Source: Pseudomonadota bacterium
GTDB lineage: Bacteria; Pseudomonadota; Alphaproteobacteria; JACQOE01
Direction: 5' to 3'
Length of the DNA: 64,000 nucleotides
Assembly: GCA_016202695.1 (NCBI GenBank)
Contig: JACQOE010000019.1
Location: forward strand, 1-64,000
In this document: positions 1 through 8,675 of the stretch, piece by piece
How positions within the stretch are numbered: position 1 is the first letter of the stretch
Layout: every line of letters starts with the position of its first letter
The notes under the pieces: generated by a model
Told to the model about the DNA's origin: nothing
Database searches by the model: none
Seen by the model: the letters and a program-made list of their open reading frames with translations, nothing else
Position numbers and translations under genes: made by a program

Positions 1-20
1 GCGATGCCCGCGTGCCGGGT

Positions 21-761
21 CTAGCGGACACCTTCCGGGGCGTCGGCGGAACGCCCGTCCCGATCGGCCAGCCGCCCGTCGCGCAGATGGAAGATGCGAT
101 CGAAGCGATCGAACACCTTTTCGTCGTGCGTGACGACGAGGATGGCGGCCTGCTGGTCGCCCGCCACCCTGCGCAGAAGGTCCATGACGATGCCCGCGCG
201 CGTGGAATCGAGTGCGGCGGTCGGCTCGTCGGCGAGGATGATGCGCGGCCGGTTGGCAAGCGCGCGGGCGATGGCGACGCGCTGAGCCTCGCCGCCGGAG
301 AGGCTGGCCGGGAACGAGTTCTTGCGATGCCCGACCTCGAGATAGTCGAGGAGATCGAGCGCCCGCCGCCGCGCCTCCGCCGGCGCGGCGCCCGCCAGGT
401 CGAGGACCACGGCGATGTTGTCGGTCGCATCGAGGAAGGGAAGGAGGTTGTGGAACTGGAAAATGAAGCCGATCTTCTCCAGCCGCAGGCGGCGCAGGTC
501 GCTGCGAATCCATCGGCTGTCGTAGACGAGTTGGCCGTCGAGTCGCATTTCCCCGGAGGAGGGCTCGACGATGCACGCGATCACGTTGAGCAGCGTGCTC
601 TTGCCCGAGCCGCTGGGGCCGAGAAGGCCGACCACCTCGCCCGCCTGCACCGAGAGACTGACCTCGCGCAAGGCGTCGACGCGCGCCTCGCCCTCGCCGA
701 AGTGCTTGGAGATGGCGCGGAGATCGACCAGAGGTCTCGCTTTGATCGCGGCGTCGGGCAT
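21..761 (-). CDS. ABC exporter ATPase (DevA/MacB/LolD class)
   Basis: Cytoplasmic ATPase of a DevBCA/MacAB-type export system. Visible motifs are Walker A GPSGSGKST (residues 48-56), Q-loop FQFHN (about 100), signature LSGGE (153-157) and Walker B IILADE (173-178) followed by PTAALD. The length of 246 aa is normal for this class. It is the last gene of tetR-HlyD-permease-ATPase and starts one base after the permease stop (TGAcATG), so the two are co-translated. Family knowledge: these ATPases drive mechanotransmission rather than classic transport. The substrate cannot be read from the sequence. Confidence 0.93.
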   Translation of the reverse strand: MPDAAIKARPLVDLRAISKHFGEGEARVDALREVSLSVQAGEVVGLLGPSGSGKSTLLNVIACIVEPSSGEMRLDGQLVYDSRWIRSDLRRLRLEKIGFIFQFHNLLPFLDATDNIAVVLDLAGAAPAEARRRALDLLDYLEVGHRKNSFPASLSGGEAQRVAIARALANRPRIILADEPTAALDSTRAGIVMDLLRRVAGDQQAAILVVTHDEKVFDRFDRIFHLRDGRLADRDGRSADAPEGVR

Positions 762-762
762 G

Positions 763-1896
763 TCAACCGCCGAGCGCTTGCGCCGGCTCCACCTTCAGCG
801 CAAGCCGCACGCCGAGGGCGCTTGCGACGAGGCAGACAAGCACGACGACGAACGCGAGGACGAGGCCATCCTCCGGCTGGAGGATGACCCGGCGCGGGAA
901 GAAATCCTTGACGCCGCTGATCAGGAGCGCGCCGAAGCCGAACCCGGCAAGTCCCATCGCGAGAGCCTGTTGGACGATCAGCCCCACGATCGTGCGGTCG
1001 GGGGCGCCGATCAATTTGAGGGTCGCGATCTCGCGCAGCTTGTCCATGGTCATCGTGTAGATGATGAGGGCAATGATCACCGTGGAGACCACGAGCAGGA
1101 TCGTGGTGAAGAGCCCGATCTGTTTGCGCGCCTTCTCCACCACCGACTGCAACAGCACAGCCTCCTGCTCCGCCTGGGTCATCGCCGCAAGGTGCTTCCA
1201 CCGCCTAGCGGCCGCCGACACCGCCTCGGCCGGGACGTGGGGAGAGACCCGGGCGAGGACCGCATTGACCGTGTCGATCCCGCCGGCCGGAGCGCCGCGC
1301 GCGGCCTCGCGCCGGGCGGCGCTCGGCGCCAGCTCGAATTGCAGCTCCTGGGCGTCGCGGAGTGTCACATAGGCGACGGGGTCGCCGCCCGAGGCCACCT
1401 GATCGCGGGTAACCCCGACCACGACAAAGGTATCGCGGCCGAGCCGGATACGCTCCCCGAGCGGGAGGCCGGCGCGGGCGTCGGCGATCATCTCGAACCG
1501 GGCGCGGGCGATGAGGCGCCCCTCCGCGACCGTCTGCGGGCCGCCCGGCCGGCCGAGTTCGTACCCGACGACGTAGAGCCGAAGTTTTTGCTCCCGATGG
1601 CGCGCCTCGATCGTCTGGTAGGTCACCGACCCTGCCGAGGCGACGCCGGAGAGGCTGGCGATCGCCTCGCGCGTATCTCCGGGGATGCGAGAGGACTCCG
1701 CGAACGGCCCCCGGGTGCCGGATTCGACGACCCAGATGTCCACTCCCGGGGTGCGGACGAGCGCCAGGGCGTCGTCGACGAGCCCGCGGTAGATCCCGAT
1801 CATCGACAGCACGACGCCGAGCAGGAGGCTGAGGCCAAAGCAGGTGAGAAGAAACCGGCCGAGATTGTGTCGGACGTCGCGGTAGGCGAGATTCAT
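763..1896 (-). CDS. FtsX/DevC-like ABC permease
   Basis: Inner-membrane permease of the export system, 377 aa. One N-terminal membrane segment (about residues 16-37) is followed by a large periplasmic domain and three C-terminal segments (about 265-375), which is the MacB/FtsX/DevC topology. The start MNLAYRDV was chosen because its ATG overlaps the TGA of the upstream adaptor gene (ATGA); longer in-frame starts would run deep into that gene. Together with the HlyD-like adaptor and the ATPase it resembles DevBCA, the cyanobacterial glycolipid exporter, and macrolide or peptide exporters. No outer-membrane TolC partner is in view. Confidence 0.9.
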   Translation of the reverse strand: MNLAYRDVRHNLGRFLLTCFGLSLLLGVVLSMIGIYRGLVDDALALVRTPGVDIWVVESGTRGPFAESSRIPGDTREAIASLSGVASAGSVTYQTIEARHREQKLRLYVVGYELGRPGGPQTVAEGRLIARARFEMIADARAGLPLGERIRLGRDTFVVVGVTRDQVASGGDPVAYVTLRDAQELQFELAPSAARREAARGAPAGGIDTVNAVLARVSPHVPAEAVSAAARRWKHLAAMTQAEQEAVLLQSVVEKARKQIGLFTTILLVVSTVIIALIIYTMTMDKLREIATLKLIGAPDRTIVGLIVQQALAMGLAGFGFGALLISGVKDFFPRRVILQPEDGLVLAFVVVLVCLVASALGVRLALKVEPAQALGG

Positions 1897-3053
1897 CTCG
1901 CGTCCTCCGCCGCGAGGCGCACCGAACGGCCTTCGCGCAGGCCGGGGCGGAGCGTGCCGACGACGCGGCTTTCGGCCGCAAGGCCGGCCACGATCTCGAG
2001 CCGTCCGTCGAGGGTGCGCTGGCCGAAGCGGACCTGGCGCCGGGCCAGGCGGCCGTCCTCGACGGTCCAGATCGTTCCGCCGGAGCCATCGAACCCGTCC
2101 ACCGCCGTCTGCGGCACCAGGATCGCCCGCTCGATCGTGGCCGTGGTGATCACAGCCTCCATCTGCTCGCCGAGATAGACCGTCTCCGGGCATCGCGTGC
2201 AGCGGATGTAGACGCGGCGCTCCTCGCTGACCCGATCGCTCTCCAGGCCGATCCGCGCGATCGTCCCGGAGAAGGTCTCGCGCGGCAGCGAGCGGAGCCG
2301 GACCTCGGCCGGTTGGCCCACCCGGAGCCCGCCGGCCGACGCCTCGTCGATGTAGACCAGGCCCCAGACGGTTCGCGGATCGACCAGCTTGAACAGCCGC
2401 TCTCCCGGGACGAGCACCGCCCCCAACTCCTTGTGGCGCTGGATGACGACTGCATCGTAAGGGGCCTTGAGCGTGTAGTGATCGAGGAGGACGCTCTCGA
2501 GGCGATGCTGGGCCTCGGCGTCGGCGACCGCCGCCTGGGCGACGCGGACCTCGCTCTCGGTCACGGCGACATCGGCGGCGGCGGCGGCGGCCTCGGTCTC
2601 GGCCTCCTCGGCCGACTGGATCGAGACCGTGCCCTGCTTCACCAGCTCCTGCCGGCGGCGGCTGACCTGATGCTTCTGGGCCACGAGCGCGCGCGCCTTC
2701 TCGACCGCCGCCCGTGCCCGTTCGAGATTCGCCCGCGCCTGCTGGAGCACGGCCCCGGCCTTGGCGACGCGAGCCTCCTGCGCGGCGGCGTCAAGGCGCG
2801 CGAGCACCGTGCCCTCGGTTGTGGAATCACCGTGGTCGGCGCGCAAATCGACCAGCGCGCCGCCGACCTCGAAGCCCACCTCGGAGACGATGTGGGCCTC
2901 GACCGTGCCCACCCCGAAGACTTGGATCGGCACTCCGGTCTCGGGACGCGCGATCGCGACCTCGATCGGCCGAACCGTTATGAACAGGTAGGCGGCGGCG
3001 CCCAGCGCCAGGATGCCGAGTGCGGCCGCCAACATGGCTGTGCGTCGTCTCAT
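1893..3053 (-). CDS. HlyD/DevB-type periplasmic adaptor
   Basis: Membrane-fusion protein, 386 aa, linking the inner-membrane permease to an outer-membrane duct. It has an N-terminal membrane anchor (about residues 5-25), a lipoyl half-motif, and a long Ala/Glu/Arg-rich coiled-coil hairpin (about 95-195), then a second lipoyl half and a beta-barrel. A CxxC (CTRC) lies in the barrel region, which is unusual for the family. The start MRRRTAML was chosen over an extension of more than 200 residues because that extension is the shifted frame of tetR. The stop overlaps the permease start by 4 bp. Confidence 0.9.
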   Translation of the reverse strand: MRRRTAMLAAALGILALGAAAYLFITVRPIEVAIARPETGVPIQVFGVGTVEAHIVSEVGFEVGGALVDLRADHGDSTTEGTVLARLDAAAQEARVAKAGAVLQQARANLERARAAVEKARALVAQKHQVSRRRQELVKQGTVSIQSAEEAETEAAAAAADVAVTESEVRVAQAAVADAEAQHRLESVLLDHYTLKAPYDAVVIQRHKELGAVLVPGERLFKLVDPRTVWGLVYIDEASAGGLRVGQPAEVRLRSLPRETFSGTIARIGLESDRVSEERRVYIRCTRCPETVYLGEQMEAVITTATIERAILVPQTAVDGFDGSGGTIWTVEDGRLARRQVRFGQRTLDGRLEIVAGLAAESRVVGTLRPGLREGRSVRLAAEDAR

Positions 3054-3064
3054 GGGAGGTCCCG

Positions 3065-3691
3065 CTACTTCGCTTCCCCGTTCCGCCGCGCCGGCGGCGC
3101 GGCAAGTAGGCCGAACAGCAGCACGCCGAGCATGCGCTCGCCCTCGCCGAGGAGGTCGAACTGCCGGTTGGTGAGCGTCCAGCGCACGGCCAAACCCTGC
3201 ACCAGGCCAACCACCGCATAGGCCGCCGTCCCGTCGTCGAGGTCCTTGCGGAAGACACCGGCGGTGCGGCCGGCGGCGATGGTCCCGGCGAGGAGTCGGT
3301 GGAAGTCGGCGAGAAGCGAGAGGAAGACCGCACGCAGGGCTTTGCTCTGCGCCGCGATTCCCCGCGAGAAAAGGATCGCCGGAAGGGCAGGAGTGGCGCG
3401 GATTTGTTCGAGCTGCGCCCGGAACAGGGCGGCCAGCCGCTCGTCCGGGGCATCGTGAGCGGCAAGCGCCGCCGCCCAGCGGCGTCGCAGGCCGTCGCCA
3501 ATCGCGGTAACCACGGCTTCCCAGATGTCCCGCTTTTTCGGGAAATGGCGGAAAACGCCGGGCTGGGTGAGCCCGACCTCCCGGGCGATGGCATCGGCGG
3601 TGAGCCGGTCGGGGCCGTATTTGTCCGCCAGCCGGATGGCGGCGGCGACAATCTCGCCGCGTCGCTCCTCGCCGGTCCTGCGTATCGCCAT
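3065..3691 (-). CDS. TetR/AcrR-family transcriptional regulator
   Basis: Probable repressor of the downstream export operon, 208 aa. The N-terminal TetR DNA-binding domain is clear: EIVAAAIRLADKYG, then the helix-turn-helix around DAIAREVGLTQPGVFRHFPKK (about residues 28-50). The C-terminal ligand domain is divergent, as usual. It is the first gene of the operon, 11 bp before the adaptor start, so it probably represses itself and the transporter. Inverted repeats sit 11-40 bp upstream of its start. The inducer is unknown. Confidence 0.92.
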   Translation of the reverse strand: MAIRRTGEERRGEIVAAAIRLADKYGPDRLTADAIAREVGLTQPGVFRHFPKKRDIWEAVVTAIGDGLRRRWAAALAAHDAPDERLAALFRAQLEQIRATPALPAILFSRGIAAQSKALRAVFLSLLADFHRLLAGTIAAGRTAGVFRKDLDDGTAAYAVVGLVQGLAVRWTLTNRQFDLLGEGERMLGVLLFGLLAAPPARRNGEAK

Positions 3692-3701
3692 GGCGCGGTC
3701 G

Positions 3702-3731
3702 CTTACCGTTAGTAAGTAGATACAAACTAAC
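3702..3731. promoter_or_regulatory. Candidate TetR operator
   Basis: Two overlapping inverted repeats lie just upstream of tetR. CTTAC-N5-GTAAG is at 3702-3716, and GTTAGT (3708-3713) pairs with ACTAAC (3726-3731). The AT-rich position directly before the start codon is typical for TetR autoregulation. The assignment is inferred from position and symmetry only. Confidence 0.5.
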
Positions 3732-4029
3732 TAGGGCCGAGGGGCGACGGTTTCAAGGCCTCCAGGATGGCGAGTTGGTCCGGCTTGCGGATTCCCCATG
3801 CTCTGCTCTGGCCGTCCTCGATGCCGTGAAGCTCGACCAATTTTCTCCGAAGCTCCTGACCGCGGCGAAGACGGTACCGAGTTTCAAGCCGCCGAATTTG
3901 CACGGCTAGTCGGCCTGAGAAACGCGTGCTCTTGGATATTCGATCGGATATGGGAGCGAGTCTGGAGCCGGATCGTGGCACCGAGATCGTCGGGATCTCG
4001 GTTGGGCGCGGCAAGGGCCTCCGGGCGGG
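3732..4029. other. Intergenic region, no convincing gene
   Basis: Between the TetR promoter and the end of the first DUF4387 gene. Short open frames occur on both strands (for example about 95 codons on the minus strand), but they are Arg/Ser/Pro-rich, lack recognisable domains and have no clear ribosome-binding site. It probably holds the 3' end of the long upstream operon and the tetR promoter. I saw no strong terminator hairpin. Confidence 0.4.
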
Positions 4030-4344
4030 TCAGTCGGGGATCCGGATCTCGAACAACGGTGGATACTGCTGTGAGCCGAAAACATCCCGCTCTCCCGGGC
4101 TTCCGCTCGGAACCTTGCGCCGGATCGTGAACTTGATCGCGCGGGCCGGCTCGAACACCACGAAATCGGTGATGTCGGCGGGGGGGACACGGAACATGTC
4201 CGCCACACGCGCCGGGGTGATGACGGCGCTGTCGCGCACCCGCACGAAGGCGTCGCGGTCGCGAAAGATGATGTCGAAGGTGATCAGGTCGACGCCCGCG
4301 TTCTTGCTGCGGATCGTCGAGGCAAGATCCTTGAGCGTCGTCAT
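4030..4344 (-). CDS. DUF4387 protein, copy 1
   Basis: Small soluble protein, 104 aa, of the DUF4387 family, which commonly accompanies AtuA/DUF1446 proteins. The biochemical role is unknown; in AtuA-type pairs it behaves like a second subunit. The conserved block LASTIRSKNAGVDLITFDI (residues 5-23), the middle block ITDFVVFEPARAIKFTIRR and the end VFGSQQYPPLFEI are shared with copy 2 at 5750-6058. The start MTTLKDLA was chosen because its ATG overlaps the TGA of the AtuA-like gene (ATGA), which indicates coupled translation and a 1:1 complex. Confidence 0.85.
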   Translation of the reverse strand: MTTLKDLASTIRSKNAGVDLITFDIIFRDRDAFVRVRDSAVITPARVADMFRVPPADITDFVVFEPARAIKFTIRRKVPSGSPGERDVFGSQQYPPLFEIRIPD

Positions 4345-5753
4345 CGGGCGATCCCCCAAGCGGCGCCGTCGGCGATCCGATGGTGCCGGGTCCTGACCAG
4401 GTCGCCCGGGCCGGAAACCATCACGACATGATTTAGGGTCCACTCGTAGCCCGGCTCGCCGATCAGAATCTCGTCCGACATCATGGCCGCCGCGCCCGCC
4501 GTTCCCTTGAGTGCGGGCAGGCGGGCATAGAACAAATTGCGCGAACCCAGGGCGCAGGCCTCGAACGCCACCTGCGGGTCGCGTGAGACCGATTCGACCA
4601 CCACGCACAGCTCCTGGGGCGCGGCCACCGGACGGGGCTCCATCGGGCCCATGATCCCGTCGCGGCCGTAAAGGTGATAATGGAGCCGGTAGCTGTTGCC
4701 GTCCGGGCCGAATCGCTCGGCCACCTTGTCCCTTGCCCAAGCCACCGCCTGGTCGATCAGGCGAATGGTATCGGGATCGCGGATGCCGACGATCGCGATC
4801 CGGCGGTGCCCGACAAAGCCGGCGCCCTCGATCTTCATCCGGTAAGTCGGCGAGGTGACGAAACGGGCGCCCCGCACCCGCGTGGTCTTGTCGTCCACCT
4901 GCTCGTACACGCAGTCGGTCATGTCAACGCAGCCGCCGGCGACGTGTTCGAAATAGGGATTCGGCCGCTCGTACATGGCGTGACTCGCAACCGAGAGCGG
5001 CGTGCAGCGCTGGTCGGGATGCATGGCGCGGACATAGACCGCGCCCTCGTCGATCCATCCCATGACCGACTCTTTGGCCATGTAAGGCTCGGCGCAAAAC
5101 GACGCGCATTCCATCAGTTTTCCGAGGAAATACGAGTTCGCCGGGTCATGGCCGGCGTGCAGAAGCGGGGCCGCGAAGATGGCGCAATCGCTGCTGCGTC
5201 CGGCGATGATCACGTCCGCGCCGGCGGCGAGCGCTTGCCGCATGGGCTCGGCGTCCATGACGGCGACGGCCCGATCCGTCCGCTCGAGAATGGAAAGTCC
5301 TGCATCCGGACGGCCGCAGAGCCCCTCGATCCGCTCGCGGCGGAGAAGCCGACGCTTGAGCTCCTCGACGGGAACCTCCGAGTAGATCGCCGCCAGCCGA
5401 AAGGGCGGCAGACGGTGCTCCTTTGCGATATCCCGGACCAGCGCCACGAACTGGTCGACTCCGCGATCAGTTCCGGTGTCCGACGCGGAGCCGACGATCA
5501 TGGGAATTCCCAGCCTGCGCGACTGCAGCAGCATGACTTCGAGATCGTGGCGCTGCCAGGCTTCGAGGCTGACATGCTCGTCGGCGCCGAGCGGCCGCGG
5601 ACCCATGTCGCAGCTTCCGGCATCGGCCGCGATCGCATCGGGGCCGTAGCCACACGCCAGGAGAAAACTTCCCTTCTCCAGCGGCGTGAAGCTGAGGTGC
5701 CCGGTCGGGCACAGAACCCTGAACGGCTTCATGGCCCTGCGCCCGCCCTTCAT
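4341..5753 (-). CDS. AtuA-like DUF1446 protein, copy 1
   Basis: Acyclic-terpene-utilisation AtuA family (DUF1446) protein, about 470 aa, cytoplasmic, reaction unknown. Landmarks shared with copy 2 are PTGHLSFTPLEKGSF near the N-terminus, VGSASDTGTDRGVDQ, DVIIAGRSSDCAIFAAP, SVASHAMYERPNP, and GTAGAAAMMSDE near the C-terminus. Start 5753 overlaps the TGA of the upstream DUF4387 gene (ATGA); an internal ATG at 5732 (MKPFRV) matches the start of copy 2 and is a fair alternative. Known family members lie in atu terpene-degradation clusters, but no AtuC/AtuF carboxylase is here, so the terpene link should not be assumed. Confidence 0.88.
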   Translation of the reverse strand: MKGGRRAMKPFRVLCPTGHLSFTPLEKGSFLLACGYGPDAIAADAGSCDMGPRPLGADEHVSLEAWQRHDLEVMLLQSRRLGIPMIVGSASDTGTDRGVDQFVALVRDIAKEHRLPPFRLAAIYSEVPVEELKRRLLRRERIEGLCGRPDAGLSILERTDRAVAVMDAEPMRQALAAGADVIIAGRSSDCAIFAAPLLHAGHDPANSYFLGKLMECASFCAEPYMAKESVMGWIDEGAVYVRAMHPDQRCTPLSVASHAMYERPNPYFEHVAGGCVDMTDCVYEQVDDKTTRVRGARFVTSPTYRMKIEGAGFVGHRRIAIVGIRDPDTIRLIDQAVAWARDKVAERFGPDGNSYRLHYHLYGRDGIMGPMEPRPVAAPQELCVVVESVSRDPQVAFEACALGSRNLFYARLPALKGTAGAAAMMSDEILIGEPGYEWTLNHVVMVSGPGDLVRTRHHRIADGAAWGIAR

Positions 5754-6058
5754 GGAATCTCCACATCGAATAGTGGGGCATATTGCTGGGAGCCGAACAT
5801 GTCGGTTTCTCCCTTGCAGCCGCTGGGCCTCAGCCTGCGGATGGTGAACTTGATCGCCTGGGCCGGCTCGAAGACGACGAAGTCGGTGACCCGAGCCTCC
5901 TCGATGCCGAACAGGCGGGCCACGCTGGCACGGTTCAGGACGCCGCTGTCGCGCACCCGCTCGAAGTTGTGCCGTTCACGGCAGATGATATCGAAGGTGA
6001 TGTGGTCCACTCCGGCGTTCTTGCTGCGAATGGTGGATGCGAGTTCGACAAGCTTCAT
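5750..6058 (-). CDS. DUF4387 protein, copy 2
   Basis: Paralogue of the protein at 4030-4344, 102 aa. It shares LASTIRSKNAGVD-ITFDI, TDFVVFEPA-AIKFTIRR and the C-terminal FGSQQYAPLF. It lies 22 bp after AtuA-like copy 2 and 4 bp into copy 1, so the gene order is AtuA2-DUF4387-AtuA1-DUF4387. The divergence between copies is large enough to suggest separate substrates or a hetero-oligomer rather than a recent duplication. Function unknown. Confidence 0.85.
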   Translation of the reverse strand: MKLVELASTIRSKNAGVDHITFDIICRERHNFERVRDSGVLNRASVARLFGIEEARVTDFVVFEPAQAIKFTIRRLRPSGCKGETDMFGSQQYAPLFDVEIP

Positions 6059-6080
6059 GGTCGGGGCTCCGAGGCTGCGA

Positions 6081-7448
6081 TCAGGCGTGGATCGTCTCGA
6101 ATCGGGTCGAGAAGAACTCGCTTTGATCCTTGGCCTTGATGATGTGGTTAAGGGTCCATTCGTAGGCCGGCCGGGCGTGCAGCACCTCGTCGGACATGAT
6201 GGCTGCGGTGCCCGCCGTGCCCTTCACGTCCGGCAACCGGGCATAGAAGAGGTTCTTGGCGGCGATATGGCAGATGACCTCGGCCCGCGCCGCGTCGTCG
6301 CACGTGACCTCGACGACGATGCCGACCTCCAGCGGGCTCTTGGCCGGGGTCGGCTCCATCTCCCCCATGACGGCGCCGCGGCCGTAGTCGTGGTAGAAGA
6401 CGTCGTAGGTTCCGCCAACGGGCCCAAAGCGCTCGGCCAGCTTGCCCTTGGTCCAGTCGATCGCGCGGTCGAGGTTGGCGATGGTGTAGGGATCGCGGAT
6501 ACCGAGGATGAAGAGCGCCCGCTCGGCCACCTTGCCGGCGCCTTCCAGCTTGATCCAGGTTTCCGCGTCGGCCACGAACGTCTGCCCGGTCACGCGGGTG
6601 GTCTTCTCATCCACCTGCTCGTAGCGGCAGCGGGACATGTCGAGAAATCCGCCGGGCACGTATTCGCGAAACGGATTTAGGCGCTCATACATGGCGTGGC
6701 TCGCAACCGAGGCCGGCGTGCAGCGCTGAGCCGGATGCATGGCCGTCAGAAAGACCCCCTCCGAATCGACCCGGCCGAGGATGGTCTCCTTGCCCATGAA
6801 GGGCTCGCCGCAGAAGGAGGCGCATTCCATCGCCTTGCCGCAGAAATAGGCGTCGGCTTCGCCGCCGCCCGCGTTCAGGATCGGGGCGGCAAAGATCGCG
6901 CAGTCGCCGCTGCGGCCGGCGATGATCACATCGGCGCCGTCCCGCAAGACCGCCCGGATCGGCTCGACACCCATGACGGCAACGACCCGGTCGGTGCGCT
7001 TGAGCAGCGCGAGATCGGCTGTGGGCCGACCGTTAAGACCCGCGATGGTCTCGCCGGCCTGGACGCGGTGGATGAGATCGGAAACCGGCACCTCGGAGTA
7101 GACCGCCGCGAGCTTGAAGGGCGCCAGCTTGTGCTGGGCAGCGATCTCCTTGATCAAACGCACGTACTGGTCCACGCCGCGGTTGGTTCCGGTGTCGGAG
7201 GCGGACCCGATGATCATCGGGATGCCAAGTTTCCGGGCCGCCACGAGCATGGCTTCCAGGTCATGGCGCTGCCAGACCTCGCTAGACGCCGGCCTGTCCG
7301 CGCCCAGCGGATAGGGGCCGATATCGGCACTGCCTGAATCGGCGATGATGTAATCGGGTCTCTGGGCGCATCCCCTTTCGAAGCTGCCCTTTTCGAGAGG
7401 CGTGGTCCCGAGATGACCGGTGGGGGTAATGATCCGTATCGGCTTCAT
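6081..7448 (-). CDS. AtuA-like DUF1446 protein, copy 2
   Basis: 455-aa DUF1446/AtuA family protein, paralogue of the one at 4341-5753. It starts MKPIRIITPTGHLGTTPLEKGSF and keeps VGSASDTGTNRGVDQY, DVIIAGRSGDCAIFAAP, SVASHAMYERLNP and GTAGTAAIMSDE. It is the first gene of the four-gene AtuA/DUF4387 block and follows the C45 hydrolase gene on the same strand after about 140 bp, so read-through from the peptide-transporter operon is plausible. The reaction is unknown. Acyclic terpene metabolism is the family's name, not a demonstrated role for this branch. Confidence 0.88.
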   Translation of the reverse strand: MKPIRIITPTGHLGTTPLEKGSFERGCAQRPDYIIADSGSADIGPYPLGADRPASSEVWQRHDLEAMLVAARKLGIPMIIGSASDTGTNRGVDQYVRLIKEIAAQHKLAPFKLAAVYSEVPVSDLIHRVQAGETIAGLNGRPTADLALLKRTDRVVAVMGVEPIRAVLRDGADVIIAGRSGDCAIFAAPILNAGGGEADAYFCGKAMECASFCGEPFMGKETILGRVDSEGVFLTAMHPAQRCTPASVASHAMYERLNPFREYVPGGFLDMSRCRYEQVDEKTTRVTGQTFVADAETWIKLEGAGKVAERALFILGIRDPYTIANLDRAIDWTKGKLAERFGPVGGTYDVFYHDYGRGAVMGEMEPTPAKSPLEVGIVVEVTCDDAARAEVICHIAAKNLFYARLPDVKGTAGTAAIMSDEVLHARPAYEWTLNHIIKAKDQSEFFSTRFETIHA

Positions 7449-7586
7449 GGTTTCCCTATCCGCTTGGATGACTGAGATACGTCGGAATGATGGAGGCGGC
7501 TCGTTCCGCTTCCCCCGCGAGCGGCGGAGGGGCTTGATCGGCTGCGATTGCCGGCGGCGCGCCGGGCCGGGAGGCGCGAACGGCGG

Positions 7587-8675
7587 TCACGACACCCCCC
7601 CGCTCCGCCGGTCGTTACCGAAGTCGAAGCGCGCGAGCGGGGCCGAACACGGCGGGCCGTCGCTGAACAGCAGGTACCGCTCGACCGGGTTGTAGATCGC
7701 GAGCGAGATCGTCGAGCTGCCCGACGGCTCGCCATGCCGGCAGAGCGCCGGACCGGGCGATCCATGCCCGGCGAGCAAGGCGGCCAGGCCCCGGGGATCG
7801 AAGCCGTCGAGAATCCGAGGCAAGCAACGACGCACCAGCGTCAGACGCTGGCGGGAGTTCCGGCCTCCTTCGCTCTCCCTGCTTTCCCGGTTGGCGGACC
7901 GCAGTTGCGGCGTGACGAAGTGATTGGTCCGCGCGACCCAGGCGCGGCTCTTGCGCTCCTTGCCGAGGCAACGGTGGCCCAGCTCGACCGCCGCCACCGA
8001 GCCGTGGGCATCGGCCATGACCAGCGTCCCGCCGCCCAGATGCGCAGTGCGGGAGATCATCGTCAGACCCTGATCCACGGTGCGGCACCGGGACAGCAAT
8101 GTCTCCATGAGGAAATAGCGCAGAAGCCCGGTGCCGTGGTCGGCGGTCGCCACCTGCGTGTCGGCGAGCGCGAAGCCGCTTGCGTTGATGCCGCTAGAGG
8201 CGCAGGGGCTGCTACCCAGGCTGGACACGCCGAGAATCGGACCGCACGACCAGGCGGGATCGGACAGCCGAAATACCCGTTGCAATGGCAGGGTCTTGAT
8301 CGGAACGTCCCGGTTCTTGGCGAGGAGGACGGCGTCGCGCGTCGCCGCGGCGATGGCGGTACAGCCGTCGTCGGGCCTGGAGCCGGAGATCTCCTGCATC
8401 GCCGCCGCGTGCATCGACGCGAATACGGTCTCGGCCGCGAGATGGAAGCCGTCGGCGATCCCCCGGGTTTCGGCGATCGCGTGCGGATGCAGGGCGGCGG
8501 CATGATCCCATTGGGCGGCGAGGAACTCCTGTCCGGTCCGCGAGCGCCAGGCGCGGCCTGCGCGGCGAAGGCGGCCGTCGATCCAGCCCCTGGTCCGAAG
8601 GCGGGCGTGCGGCGGACACTCGCCCTGCTGCCGGCCGCGGTCATAGGGAGAGCCGACGAGCGTGACTTCGATCAC
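7587..8675 (-). CDS. C45/penicillin-acyltransferase-like Ntn hydrolase
   Basis: 362-aa protein of the peptidase C45/acyl-CoA:6-aminopenicillanate acyltransferase-like family, which hydrolyses or transfers amide-linked acyl groups with an N-terminal cysteine nucleophile. The likely nucleophile is Cys105 in DDGCTA, followed by AKNRD (120-124), a usual signature of the family; autoproteolysis before the Cys would release the N-terminal segment. The start is the GTG at 8675, whose GTGA overlaps the TGA of the upstream ABC ATPase. There is no signal peptide, so it acts in the cytoplasm, probably on an imported acylated amino acid, peptide or beta-lactam-like amide. Some linker regions are Arg/Ser-rich. 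Confidence 0.8.
   Translation of the reverse strand: MIEVTLVGSPYDRGRQQGECPPHARLRTRGWIDGRLRRAGRAWRSRTGQEFLAAQWDHAAALHPHAIAETRGIADGFHLAAETVFASMHAAAMQEISGSRPDDGCTAIAAATRDAVLLAKNRDVPIKTLPLQRVFRLSDPAWSCGPILGVSSLGSSPCASSGINASGFALADTQVATADHGTGLLRYFLMETLLSRCRTVDQGLTMISRTAHLGGGTLVMADAHGSVAAVELGHRCLGKERKSRAWVARTNHFVTPQLRSANRESRESEGGRNSRQRLTLVRRCLPRILDGFDPRGLAALLAGHGSPGPALCRHGEPSGSSTISLAIYNPVERYLLFSDGPPCSAPLARFDFGNDRRSGGVS

Noticed and set aside
3727-4130. Short open frames on both strands between tetR and the DUF4387 gene.
   Set aside because: No domain, no ribosome-binding site, biased composition typical of GC-rich shadow frames.
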